A program made the translations under genes and the position numbers. From an uncultured SAR86 cluster bacterium (GTDB taxonomy: Bacteria; Pseudomonadota; Gammaproteobacteria; Magnimaribacterales; AG-339-G14): a stretch of 44,636 nucleotides of DNA. Location of the stretch: contig CACIUX010000011.1 in NCBI GenBank assembly GCA_902589965.1, forward strand, positions 1 to 44,636. The letters are read 5' to 3'. Position 1 is the stretch's first letter. Every line of letters begins with the position of its first letter. The notes beneath the pieces are model-generated. The model saw nothing but the letters and a program-made list of their open reading frames with translations. It did no database searches and was not told the origin of the DNA. This document shows positions 1 through 8,299 of the stretch, piece after piece.

Positions 1-1980
1 CCTAATTTCAAATCAATAAAAATAGATCATTACTTACCTGCATTTGAGGAAGGCATTAGAGCGCATGAAAAAGAGATAATTACTGTTTCAAACAACAAAG
101 AAAATCCATCATTTGAAAACACGATCGCTGAACTTGAGAGATCTGGAGAGTTATTAACCAAAGTTACAGCTGTTTTCTATAATTTATTATCTGCAGATAC
201 TAACGATGACTTAGATAAACTATCTGAGAAGATTGGTCCCAAACTTTCTGCCCACAGAGATTCATTATTCCTGAATGAGGAAATATTCAAAAGACTTAAA
301 GCTATTAAAACTAATGAGTACTCTTCTTTAAGTTCGGAACAACAAAGATTAACCGATGAGATGATAAGAAACTTTGAGATGAATGGTGCAAACCTTTCTG
401 AACAGAGCAAAGAAAGATTTATTGAAATCAATAAAAAACTCACTGAGCTCTCTATAAAATTTGATCAAAATGTTTTAAAAGATACCAACAATTCTGAATT
501 GTTCATAAGCGATGAAAAAGAATTAGGCGGCCTTACAGAAGAAATTAAAGACCAAGCTCAACGTTTAGCAAAAAATAAAGGTTATTCATCCGGTTGGGTT
601 TTCAATCCAACAAGAATTAGTATGTATCCGTTCTTAATAAGTTCTACAAATAGGGACTTACGTGAGCAACTTTATAAAATGTATATAAACAGAGGAAAAA
701 ACCCTAATGAATTCAATAACGAGGAAATTGTCAGGGAAATGGCTAATTTGAGGTTAGAAAAAGCTCAACTGATGGGTTTTACAAACCACGCCGAACTCTC
801 TTTACAGAAAACCATGGCGAAATCTTCAAACGGAGTTAACGCTCTTCTCAATCAAGTATGGGAGCCTGCAAAAGCAATGGCCCAAGAAGAGATAAAGGAT
901 ATGCAAGACCTTATTCAAGAGGAAGGTAATAATTTTGCTCTTCAAGCTTGGGATTGGATGCATTATTCTGAAAAAGTTAGAAAAAGAAAATACGACTTTG
1001 ATTCAGCGGAGGTTCAACCGTATCTTGAAATGGATGCAATCAGGGATTCAGCCTTTGAGCTTGCTAATAGGCTATTTGGAATAAAATTTATTCAAAAAAA
1101 TGATATTCCTAAATATCATCCAGACGTAGATACCTTTGAGGTACTAGATAAAAATGGAGATCATTTAGGAGTTTTTCTAACCGATTATTTTGCCAGACCA
1201 TCTAAGCAAGGTGGTGCTTGGATGAACACTTTTAGAGATCAAAGCAATTTTGATGGAAGAGTTAGACCTATTGTGTTGAATGTTTGTAATTTTGCAAAAC
1301 CCAATGATGGTGAAAAAGCATTTCTGACATTTGAACATGCCGAGACTCTGTTTCATGAATTCGGTCATGCCTTACATGGATTACTTTCGGATGTGGATTA
1401 CCCTTATTTATCAGGAACAAGTGTTACAAGGGATTATGTCGAGTTTCCATCTCAATTAATGGAAAATTGGATAAGACATTCTGATTTTTTAGCCGAATTT
1501 GCAAAGCATTTTGAAACCGGCAAACCTATTCCAAAAAGTTTGTTAGAAAAAATGTCATCTGCTGGCACTTTTAATCAAGGATTCGCTACCACTGAGTACA
1601 TGATAGCTTCAATGTTGGATCTTGCTTGGCACACAATTGAATCACCAGTAGATAACACTGAAGAATTTGAGCAAACCCTTTTCAAAAAAATCGGAAAGCC
1701 AGTTGAAATTGATAGTAGGTATGGAAGTACCTACTTTGGTCATATTTTTGCTGGAGGCTATGCTGCGGGTTATTACAGTTATATGTGGTCTGAAGTTCTT
1801 GATTCTCATGCTTTTGAGATATTTGATAAAGAAGGATTATATGACAGTGATTATGCTGAAAAACTAGAAGATTTTGTTTATAGTTCAGGTAACTCAGTTG
1901 ATTTGATGAATCAATATAAAAAATTTAGAGGTGAGGAGCCAAACGTGAGTTCTTTACTGAGAAAACGCGGTTTAAATTAA
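1..1980 (+). CDS. dcp: Peptidyl-dipeptidase Dcp (M3 zinc metallopeptidase), 5' truncated
   Basis: The reading frame is open from the first base, so the true start lies outside the window; 659 residues are present (E. coli Dcp is about 680, so only a short N-terminal piece is missing). The zinc-binding HEFGH motif is at partial residues 452-456, and the third ligand is a Glu at about 481 in the context RDYVEFPSQ, a 29-residue spacing typical of M3 peptidases. The N-terminal block with FENTIAELERSGELL and the SGTSVTRDYVEFPSQ block resemble Dcp more than oligopeptidase A. The family removes C-terminal dipeptides from peptides, probably in the cytoplasm or periplasm as part of peptide scavenging. 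The end of the gene is 16 nt before the acyl-CoA synthetase start, so the two are probably co-transcribed. Family assignment is firm; Dcp versus PrlC is less so. Confidence 0.9.
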   Translation, partial: PNFKSIKIDHYLPAFEEGIRAHEKEIITVSNNKENPSFENTIAELERSGELLTKVTAVFYNLLSADTNDDLDKLSEKIGPKLSAHRDSLFLNEEIFKRLKAIKTNEYSSLSSEQQRLTDEMIRNFEMNGANLSEQSKERFIEINKKLTELSIKFDQNVLKDTNNSELFISDEKELGGLTEEIKDQAQRLAKNKGYSSGWVFNPTRISMYPFLISSTNRDLREQLYKMYINRGKNPNEFNNEEIVREMANLRLEKAQLMGFTNHAELSLQKTMAKSSNGVNALLNQVWEPAKAMAQEEIKDMQDLIQEEGNNFALQAWDWMHYSEKVRKRKYDFDSAEVQPYLEMDAIRDSAFELANRLFGIKFIQKNDIPKYHPDVDTFEVLDKNGDHLGVFLTDYFARPSKQGGAWMNTFRDQSNFDGRVRPIVLNVCNFAKPNDGEKAFLTFEHAETLFHEFGHALHGLLSDVDYPYLSGTSVTRDYVEFPSQLMENWIRHSDFLAEFAKHFETGKPIPKSLLEKMSSAGTFNQGFATTEYMIASMLDLAWHTIESPVDNTEEFEQTLFKKIGKPVEIDSRYGSTYFGHIFAGGYAAGYYSYMWSEVLDSHAFEIFDKEGLYDSDYAEKLEDFVYSSGNSVDLMNQYKKFRGEEPNVSSLLRKRGLN

Positions 1981-1996
1981 AGATTAGGGGATAAAA

Positions 1997-3763
1997 ATGG
2001 AGAACTTATACTGGAAATTTCATGGAATATTTGAAGATATTTACTATTACGTAACTGCCCTTCCTCGCTTCATACTTTATTGGGGTGAAAAATCTCCACT
2101 TAATCTTTACACGTTTGTTAAATGGAACATTAAAAAGTATCCAAACGAAAATGCATTTCTATTCAATGAGGAAGTTCTTACTTGGAAGCAGGCTTCAGAC
2201 AAAATCGATAATTACTCTGGAGTGATTAGATCACTGGGCTTAAACAAAGGAGATTCTTTTGCTCTATTAATGGATAACCGAATTGAGTATCTTTTATTGA
2301 TTTTAGCTGCCGTTAAGTCAGGATCTATAGCTGCTTTAATTAATACGACTGTCAGAGGTGAAGGTTTAAGACACGTTTTGAATGTGGCAAATGCTAAGGC
2401 TATATTCATCGGTGCTTCACACCTCGATAAATTTAATTCATCTCTCTCTGATGAAGAAAGGGGAAATTTAATTATTGTGGGAATAGACGATCAAGAACAA
2501 GTTCCATCAGATATCCAAGATTTAACGAGCTTAGAAAAAAATTCTATTCCTTGCGATGAAGTAACTACGACGTTTAAAGAAGCATGCATGTATATGTATA
2601 CATCTGGGACAACCGGCTTACCAAAAGCAGCCCTGATCACAAATGAAAGAGCTGTTCGAATGACATATTTTGGTCAATTTTTAGGTTTTAATTTTAAACA
2701 GAGCGATGTTCTCTACAATACCCTGCCGCTCTATCACGCAACCGGTCTTCTGTATTGTTGGGCAGCATCTTTAAGAGCAGGAAATGCTATTGTGATTAAA
2801 GAAAAATTCTCAGCGTCTGATTTTTGGTCAGATATACAGAAATACGAAGCTACAATTTTTCCTTATGTGGGTGAACTTTGCAGATATCTCTTGAACTCTA
2901 AAGAAGTACCTGAGGAAAAAGGTCATAAAATAAGAAGAATTTCTGGAAATGGTCTAAGACCTGATATTTGGGAAAAATTCCAAGAAAGATTTCAGATTCC
3001 TGAAATAAGAGAAATTTATGGTGCTACTGAAGGAGTAACTGGCTTTATAAATAGAGCTGGCAGGCCTGGCATGATCGGCAGACATAGATCAGCTGACAAG
3101 ATCGTTAAATGTGATTTAGAAAGTGGTGAATTAATAAGAAATGAAGAAGGTAAATGTGAAAAGGTTAACGTTGGAGAAACTGGTCTTTATATTAGTGAAA
3201 TTTCAAAATTAGCAACTTTTGACGGTTACCTGGATTCGCAAGCTTCTCAAAAGAAAATTTTGACGGATTGCTTTAAGGATGGAGACAGATATTTCAACAG
3301 TGGAGATTTGTTAACTCTCCATGAAAACAATTGGTTGTCTTTTGCCGATAGAGTTGGCGATACTTTTAGATGGAAAGGAGAAAATGTTTCAACCATGGAG
3401 GTAGCAGCAATAGTTAATAAAGCTGAAGGTGTACTTGATGCTAATGTTTACGGAGTTCAAGTTGATAATACCGAAGGACGAGCTGGCATGGCCCAGATGA
3501 ATGTAAGCGAAAGCTTTAATTTAACTTCGTTTGCTAACCATGTAGAAAAAAATCTTAACGGTTTTCAGAAACCATATTTTTTAAGACTAACAAAAGAAAT
3601 GCAGACGACTGGTACCTTTAAGCATCAAAAAGAAGACTTAAAAAAATTAGGTTTTGATCCATCTAAATCTCAAGATCCAGTGTATTTTTTAAATGGCGAT
3701 AAATACGAAGAAATTAACGAAGAGTTATTCAAAAGCATCCAATCGGGCAATGTAAGATTTTGA
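1997..3763 (+). CDS. FATP/FadD6-type long-chain acyl-CoA synthetase (AMP-forming)
   Basis: A 588-residue member of the ANL adenylating superfamily, preceded by a GGGGATAAAA ribosome-binding region. The AMP-binding P-loop reads YTSGTTGLPKAA (around residue 201), and the second signature reads IYGATEG (around 338). The N-terminal hydrophobic stretch (about residues 10-30), the overall length and a VGDTFRWKGENVSTMEV block match the fatty-acid-transport-protein/very-long-chain acyl-CoA synthetase branch rather than classical FadD. It should activate fatty acids (or a similar carboxylate) with ATP and CoA, probably at the inner membrane. Its stop codon overlaps the start of the downstream DsbA-like gene (TGATG), indicating translational coupling. 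The exact chain length or substrate cannot be read from the sequence. Confidence 0.88.
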   Translation: MENLYWKFHGIFEDIYYYVTALPRFILYWGEKSPLNLYTFVKWNIKKYPNENAFLFNEEVLTWKQASDKIDNYSGVIRSLGLNKGDSFALLMDNRIEYLLLILAAVKSGSIAALINTTVRGEGLRHVLNVANAKAIFIGASHLDKFNSSLSDEERGNLIIVGIDDQEQVPSDIQDLTSLEKNSIPCDEVTTTFKEACMYMYTSGTTGLPKAALITNERAVRMTYFGQFLGFNFKQSDVLYNTLPLYHATGLLYCWAASLRAGNAIVIKEKFSASDFWSDIQKYEATIFPYVGELCRYLLNSKEVPEEKGHKIRRISGNGLRPDIWEKFQERFQIPEIREIYGATEGVTGFINRAGRPGMIGRHRSADKIVKCDLESGELIRNEEGKCEKVNVGETGLYISEISKLATFDGYLDSQASQKKILTDCFKDGDRYFNSGDLLTLHENNWLSFADRVGDTFRWKGENVSTMEVAAIVNKAEGVLDANVYGVQVDNTEGRAGMAQMNVSESFNLTSFANHVEKNLNGFQKPYFLRLTKEMQTTGTFKHQKEDLKKLGFDPSKSQDPVYFLNGDKYEEINEELFKSIQSGNVRF

Positions 3764-5103
3764 TGTTAAAAACCCTTTTGAAATTTTTTAACAGATCGAC
3801 TATCGCAGCTCCAGTGCGAAATCGCAATATGATGGGTTTTGCAGATAAACAGGCTTTTCTTGATCAAAGACTAAAAGCAGAGGAAACAAGAGCTAAAGAG
3901 AATCGTCCTCATGAAGTTTTATATTTTCATAAAGTAGATGATCCCTATTCGTATTTAACTGCATCTTATGCAGGAGAAATAAGCAATAGATTTAACGTTG
4001 AAGTTACCCCAATATTAGTTGGTGATGATGTCTCTGAGACAGTTCATGAACCCAGCATGTATGATGTTCATTGTTTAAATGACGCAAAAAGAATTGGGCC
4101 ATATTACGACGTGAATTATCACAAAGATACGTATCCAGATAATAAACTCGTTCAGCAGGCAAATTCTGTTCTAATCAAAAGCGACAAAAAAGAATTTATC
4201 CGGAATGCTCTAGAAATTGCCAAAGTTATATGGGGGGATAAAAATGAAATGTCCAACGAACTTTCAAATGATGAACTAACGGATACAGAAATCCAAAAAG
4301 CTCTTAAAGAAGGAAACATGGTTCGAGATAAAGTCGGCTATTATTTTGGCTCAGCTTTTCATTATGAAGGAGAAAATTATTGGGGCCTCGATAGGCTTAA
4401 TCATCTAGAAGATAGGCTGACAGATCTTAAATTAAATAAAGAAAATTTTAACGACTACATTATTTCACCTGCTTTAACTGCCCCTGCAAACATTACTTCA
4501 GAAAAAAAATTAAATTTACATTTTTTTCCTTCTTTAAATAGTCCCTACACGTATGTGAGTATTAATAGAACAAGGGATTTTGCGGCTAAATATAATTTAA
4601 ATCTCATTACGCGCCCTGTCCTTCCTATGCTGATGAGAGAAATGTATATTCCCTTATATAAAGCAAAATACATAATTTCTGATGCGGCTAGAGAAGGAAG
4701 AAGGTACGAGCAAGAGATTGGTAAAATTTATTCACCTCTGGGTCAACCTGCCAGAAGAGCTTATTCTCTTTTTCCGGTTATTGATTCTTTAGGAAAAGGT
4801 TTTGAGTATATTGCTTTGTTGATGGATGCTTCTTTTAATCAGGGAAATAACATAGGTGAGATTGATAAATTAAAAGCTATAGCTAAAAAGTTAAATATCA
4901 GCTGGGATGAGTTAGAGCCTCATCTTGATAAAGAAGTATGGAAAAAAGTTTTATCGGATAATCTCGAAGATATGTATTCAGGTAACTGTTGGGGAGTGCC
5001 AAGTTATAAATTAACCAATGAAGATGGCTCAAATCCATTTTATGTTTGGGGGCAAGATAGAATCTGGCTTCTAAAAGAAGAAGCCTACAAGCGTCTTTCA
5101 TAA
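3763..5103 (+). CDS. Tandem DsbA-like (HCCA isomerase / GST-kappa-like) protein
   Basis: A 446-residue protein starting at the ATG that overlaps the previous stop codon (a TTG just upstream is possible but less attractive). It holds two related DsbA-like thioredoxin folds: an N-terminal copy (about residues 45-225, opening with YFHKVDDPYSYLT and ending GENYWGLDRLNHLEDRL) and a C-terminal copy (about 245-446, opening with FFPSLNSPYTYVS, with the cis-Pro motif WGVPSY and ending WGQDRIWLL). Neither copy has a CxxC pair, as expected for the 2-hydroxychromene-2-carboxylate isomerase/GST-kappa branch, which uses glutathione or isomerises ring-cleavage products. The actual substrate is unknown. Coupling to an acyl-CoA synthetase suggests a catabolic role. 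Confidence is high for the fold, low for the reaction. Confidence 0.75.
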   Translation: MLKTLLKFFNRSTIAAPVRNRNMMGFADKQAFLDQRLKAEETRAKENRPHEVLYFHKVDDPYSYLTASYAGEISNRFNVEVTPILVGDDVSETVHEPSMYDVHCLNDAKRIGPYYDVNYHKDTYPDNKLVQQANSVLIKSDKKEFIRNALEIAKVIWGDKNEMSNELSNDELTDTEIQKALKEGNMVRDKVGYYFGSAFHYEGENYWGLDRLNHLEDRLTDLKLNKENFNDYIISPALTAPANITSEKKLNLHFFPSLNSPYTYVSINRTRDFAAKYNLNLITRPVLPMLMREMYIPLYKAKYIISDAAREGRRYEQEIGKIYSPLGQPARRAYSLFPVIDSLGKGFEYIALLMDASFNQGNNIGEIDKLKAIAKKLNISWDELEPHLDKEVWKKVLSDNLEDMYSGNCWGVPSYKLTNEDGSNPFYVWGQDRIWLLKEEAYKRLS

Positions 5104-5107
5104 AGTC

Positions 5108-5245
5108 GTGCCAACAGAAAAGAAAAAATCCAAAAAAAACCCAGTCGCAAAAAATCTCTATAAATTTAATAAACCAAAGGTTTTTAAAGATAAAAGTAAA
5201 TACAATAGAAAAAAAACTATCAAGGAAGATGAATCTACACAATGA
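5108..5245 (+). CDS. Small Lys-rich conserved-looking protein (45 aa, GTG start)
   Basis: A short reading frame starts with GTG 5 nt after the upstream stop codon and ends 17 nt inside the cysteine synthase-like gene in a different frame. The product is 45 residues, about one third Lys, with the pattern NPVAKN..KFNKPKVFKD.SKY.RKK. This resembles very small basic proteins of unknown function in other proteobacteria that share an NPVAK...FNKP..F.D core; that resemblance is from memory and unverified. There is no other start codon in the open stretch after the preceding in-frame stop (5072). Tight spacing on both sides is consistent with translational re-initiation from the DsbA-like gene. A basic, RNA-binding or ribosome-associated role is possible but is only inference. 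It could also be a chance AT-rich ORF. Confidence 0.5.
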   Translation: MPTEKKKSKKNPVAKNLYKFNKPKVFKDKSKYNRKKTIKEDESTQ

Positions 5246-6197
5246 TATATTAGAAAGCATAGGAAACACTCCTATGGTTAAGGTTAATAATATTGATACT
5301 GGAAAATGTGACCTTTTTTTAAAATTGGAAAACCTTAATCCAGGAGGCTCTATCAAGGATAGAGTTGGGAAAAGCATAATAGAATCTGCTGAAGAGAATG
5401 GTCTTTTAAAACCCGGAGGAACAATTATTGAATGTACTGCGGGTAATACAGGCTTGGGATTGGCTCTTCCAGCAATTTTGAAGGGATATAAACTGATTTT
5501 AGTTATCCCAGATAAGATGAGCGAAGAAAAATTAGCTCATCTAGAAGCAATGGGAATTGAGATCATTCTAACCCGCTCAGATGTTCAAAAAGGAGATCCA
5601 GAGTATTACACTGAGGTTGCAGCAAAATTAGTTGAAGATACGCCTAATTCTTTTTTTGCAAACCAATTTTCTAATCCTGCAAATCCATACATACACGAAA
5701 CAACTACAGGTCCAGAAATATGGGATCAAACAAATCAGAGGGTAGATGCATTTGTTGCTGGCGTTGGCACAGGTGGAACCATCAGTGGGATAGGAAGATA
5801 TTTAAAAAGTCAGAATCCAGAGATAGATATTATTGTCGCTGATCCAGAAGGTTCTGTTGTTGCAGATGCTGTAAATCATGGAACCTTCGAATATTCCGGT
5901 GGACAGTGGCTTGTTGAAGGAATTGGTGAGGATTACATTCCGGATAACCTGGACTTAAGTGTAATTGATGAAGGGATCTATGTTTCAGACAAAGAAGCTT
6001 TTGAAATGGTTAATCTTCTTTTAAAAAAGGAAGGTATACTAGCCGGCTCTTCTTGCGGGACTCTAGTTAAAGCTGCGGTGGATTACTGCAAGAGACAAAA
6101 AAGTCACAAAACTGTAGTTTCTTTGATTTGTGATACTGGAAATAAATATTTATCTAAGGCTTTTAATAATGCTTGGTTAAGTGAGAATTTAAAATGA
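5229..6197 (+). CDS. Cystathionine beta-synthase-like / cysteine synthase family PLP enzyme
   Basis: A 322-residue fold-type II PLP enzyme. The PLP-binding Lys is K43 in the motif PGGSIKDR, and the phosphate/substrate loop is ECTAGNTG at about residues 68-75. The glycine-rich PLP phosphate loop reads GVGTGGTISG at about 177. There is no C-terminal CBS-domain pair, so the length fits O-acetylserine sulfhydrylase or the short bacterial cystathionine beta-synthases. The MPDKM-like block (VIPDKMSEEKLAHLEAMG) and direct coupling to a cystathionine gamma-lyase/synthase-like gene (4-nt ATGA overlap) favour a reverse transsulfuration role, making cystathionine from homocysteine and serine. Direct cysteine synthesis from O-acetylserine is the alternative. 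Confidence 0.85.
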   Translation: MNLHNDILESIGNTPMVKVNNIDTGKCDLFLKLENLNPGGSIKDRVGKSIIESAEENGLLKPGGTIIECTAGNTGLGLALPAILKGYKLILVIPDKMSEEKLAHLEAMGIEIILTRSDVQKGDPEYYTEVAAKLVEDTPNSFFANQFSNPANPYIHETTTGPEIWDQTNQRVDAFVAGVGTGGTISGIGRYLKSQNPEIDIIVADPEGSVVADAVNHGTFEYSGGQWLVEGIGEDYIPDNLDLSVIDEGIYVSDKEAFEMVNLLLKKEGILAGSSCGTLVKAAVDYCKRQKSHKTVVSLICDTGNKYLSKAFNNAWLSENLK

Positions 6198-7354
6198 AAA
6201 ATAAAGATTTAGATTTTGAGACAAAGGCTATTCATGTTGGTCAGGATCCTGATCCTGTAACAGGTGCAGTAATTCCACCAATATATACAACCTCTACTTA
6301 TGCTCAGGAAAGTCCCGGTGAACACAAAGGATATGATTACTCTAGAACTTCTAATCCAACCCGTCATGCCTTTGAGGTTTGCGTAGCTAGTTTAGAAGAA
6401 GGAGAAAAGGCACATGCTTTTTCTTCTGGAGTTGCTGCAATTTCAGCATGTGTAGAATTATTGCAACCTGGTGATCATATTATTGCGATGGATGATCTCT
6501 ATGGAGGAACCGTAAGACTCTTTAATGAAATTAAAAGCATTTCTCAAGGAATTGAGATTTCGTACGTAGATATGTCAAAAGAGGAAAATATCGAAGCCTC
6601 CATTAAGTCTAATACAAAAATGCTGTTTGCGGAGACACCTACAAATCCACTATTAAAAATTATTGATCTTGAAAAATTAGCTGATTTTGCAAGATCTAAA
6701 AATATCATTACCGTTGCTGACAATACGTTTTGTTCGCCCTACATACAAAGACCTCTTACCAAAGGTTTCGATTATGTAATCCATTCAGCAACAAAATACT
6801 TATGTGGTCATTCGGATGTGATCATGGGTGTTTTGGTTATGAAGGATGCTGAGACAGATAATTCCAAAAGACTTTCGAACATACATAACTCTTTGGGACC
6901 TATAAGCAGCCCTTTTGACAGTTACCTTGCATTAAGGAGCCTTAAAACTCTTGCCCTTAGAATGGAAAGACATTCTTCAAATGCCGAAAAAATTGCTGCT
7001 TTTTTAGAATCTCATCCTAAGATCTCAAAAGTTATTTATCCGGGCTTAGAAAGTCATCCTCAGCATTCTGTTGCTAAAAAACAGATGGATTTTTTTGGAG
7101 GAATGATTTCTGTAGAGATAAAAGATGGACTTAAGGCTTCTAAAAACTTTTTAGAAAAGACATCACTTTTTACCCTCGCTGAAAGTCTTGGTGGAGTTGA
7201 GAGTTTAATTGAACATCCTGCTTTAATGACTCATGCATCCATATCAAAAGAAGTTAGAGATCAGATTGGTATTACTGATGGACTAGTTAGATTGTCTGTT
7301 GGAATTGAATCAGCAGATGATTTAATAAACGATTTAGATAAAGCTTTAAATTAA
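6194..7354 (+). CDS. Cystathionine gamma-lyase / gamma-synthase family PLP enzyme
   Basis: A 386-residue member of the Cys/Met metabolism PLP family (fold type I). The N-terminal block IPPIYTTSTYAQ, the YSRTSNPTR motif and the PLP-binding Lys K201 in HSATKYLCGHSD are all present. The C-terminal half has the LAESLGGVESLIEHPA and RLSVGIE blocks used for substrate binding. It starts with an ATGA overlap on the preceding cystathionine beta-synthase-like gene, so the two should be made together. The pair is best read as homocysteine to cysteine conversion. A cystathionine gamma-synthase (metB) or O-succinylhomoserine sulfhydrylase function cannot be excluded from sequence. The 3' end overlaps that of purU (convergent) by 4 nt. 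Confidence 0.87.
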   Translation: MKNKDLDFETKAIHVGQDPDPVTGAVIPPIYTTSTYAQESPGEHKGYDYSRTSNPTRHAFEVCVASLEEGEKAHAFSSGVAAISACVELLQPGDHIIAMDDLYGGTVRLFNEIKSISQGIEISYVDMSKEENIEASIKSNTKMLFAETPTNPLLKIIDLEKLADFARSKNIITVADNTFCSPYIQRPLTKGFDYVIHSATKYLCGHSDVIMGVLVMKDAETDNSKRLSNIHNSLGPISSPFDSYLALRSLKTLALRMERHSSNAEKIAAFLESHPKISKVIYPGLESHPQHSVAKKQMDFFGGMISVEIKDGLKASKNFLEKTSLFTLAESLGGVESLIEHPALMTHASISKEVRDQIGITDGLVRLSVGIESADDLINDLDKALN

Positions 7355-8208
7355 TCAAAGACAACAGTTTTTTTACCGTTTATAAAAACCTTCCCTTCCA
7401 AATGTTTTTTTACGGCTCTTGTAAGAGTAATGGATTCAATATCCTGACCGATAAGCTCAAGTTCTTCTGGACTCTGCGAATGATCAACTCTCTCAACAGT
7501 TTGCTCAATAATAGGTCCAGCATCTAATTCTTCAGTAATGTAATGGGCCGTTGCACCCATTATTTTCACTCCTTTTTCATATGCCTGTTTATAAGGTTTT
7601 GCTCCCTTAAAACTAGGTAAAAAAGAGTGGTGAATATTAATAACTTTACCTGAATATTTTGAACAGAAATCAGGTGAAAAAATTTGCATATACCTTGCCA
7701 AAATCATTAGCTCGATGCTGTTATCATTAATTAATCCTTCAATTGCATCTTCAGCTTTTTCTCTTATTTCTGAATTATTTTTAATATAAAAGAAAGGAAT
7801 TGAATAATTGTCTGCAATGGTTTTTAAATTTTCATGGTTTGAGACAATCCCGCATACGTTCATCTTCAAAGAATCAATGCTATTTTTGTAAAGTAAGTCT
7901 TGCAGACAGTGCCCATATTTAGAAACAAAAATTAATGTATTCGGAGTCGAGGGCTCATTTTCTAAGGTCCACTCCATCATTAGATCGCTACAGGCTTCTT
8001 CAAAAGCATTCGAAAAATTAGAGAATTCAATCTCTCCTTTGCTTGAGAATATTTTTAATCTCATGAAATAGCTTTTCGTTTCAGGATCACTAAAAAAAGA
8101 GGAGTCCATAATGAAAATATTCATATCGTTTAAAGATGTCGAAACTTTGGCAACAATGCCATAAGCATCGGGACATTTGATTCTTAATATGTATGTTGCG
8201 TTTTTCAT
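7351..8208 (-). CDS. purU: Formyltetrahydrofolate deformylase
   Basis: A 285-residue protein with an N-terminal ACT domain (residues about 6-80, starting YILRIKCPDAYGIVAKVS) and a C-terminal formyltransferase-fold domain. The catalytic region shows the NIHHSFLPSFKGAKPY block with the conserved Asn-His, and the LDAGPIIEQ block with the catalytic Asp. The enzyme hydrolyses 10-formyl-THF to formate and THF, balancing one-carbon pools and supplying formate for PurT. Length agrees with E. coli PurU (280). It is divergently oriented from the acyl-CoA dehydrogenase pair, with a 91-nt AT-rich gap between starts, and converges on the cystathionine lyase-like gene. Confidence 0.92.
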   Translation of the reverse strand: MKNATYILRIKCPDAYGIVAKVSTSLNDMNIFIMDSSFFSDPETKSYFMRLKIFSSKGEIEFSNFSNAFEEACSDLMMEWTLENEPSTPNTLIFVSKYGHCLQDLLYKNSIDSLKMNVCGIVSNHENLKTIADNYSIPFFYIKNNSEIREKAEDAIEGLINDNSIELMILARYMQIFSPDFCSKYSGKVINIHHSFLPSFKGAKPYKQAYEKGVKIMGATAHYITEELDAGPIIEQTVERVDHSQSPEELELIGQDIESITLTRAVKKHLEGKVFINGKKTVVFD

Positions 8209-8299
8209 AATCTTTGCAGGCGCATAATATAAAGCAAAAATAATACAAATAAAGACTAAATCTAATTAGAATAATAATTACAAGAAAAAGGAGTTTTAT

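Noticed and set aside
4898-5377. A 159-codon minus-strand ORF across the DsbA-like/cysteine synthase junction
   Set aside because: It runs antisense to two well-supported genes, has low-complexity Phe/Leu-rich composition and no recognisable motif; an AT-rich shadow.
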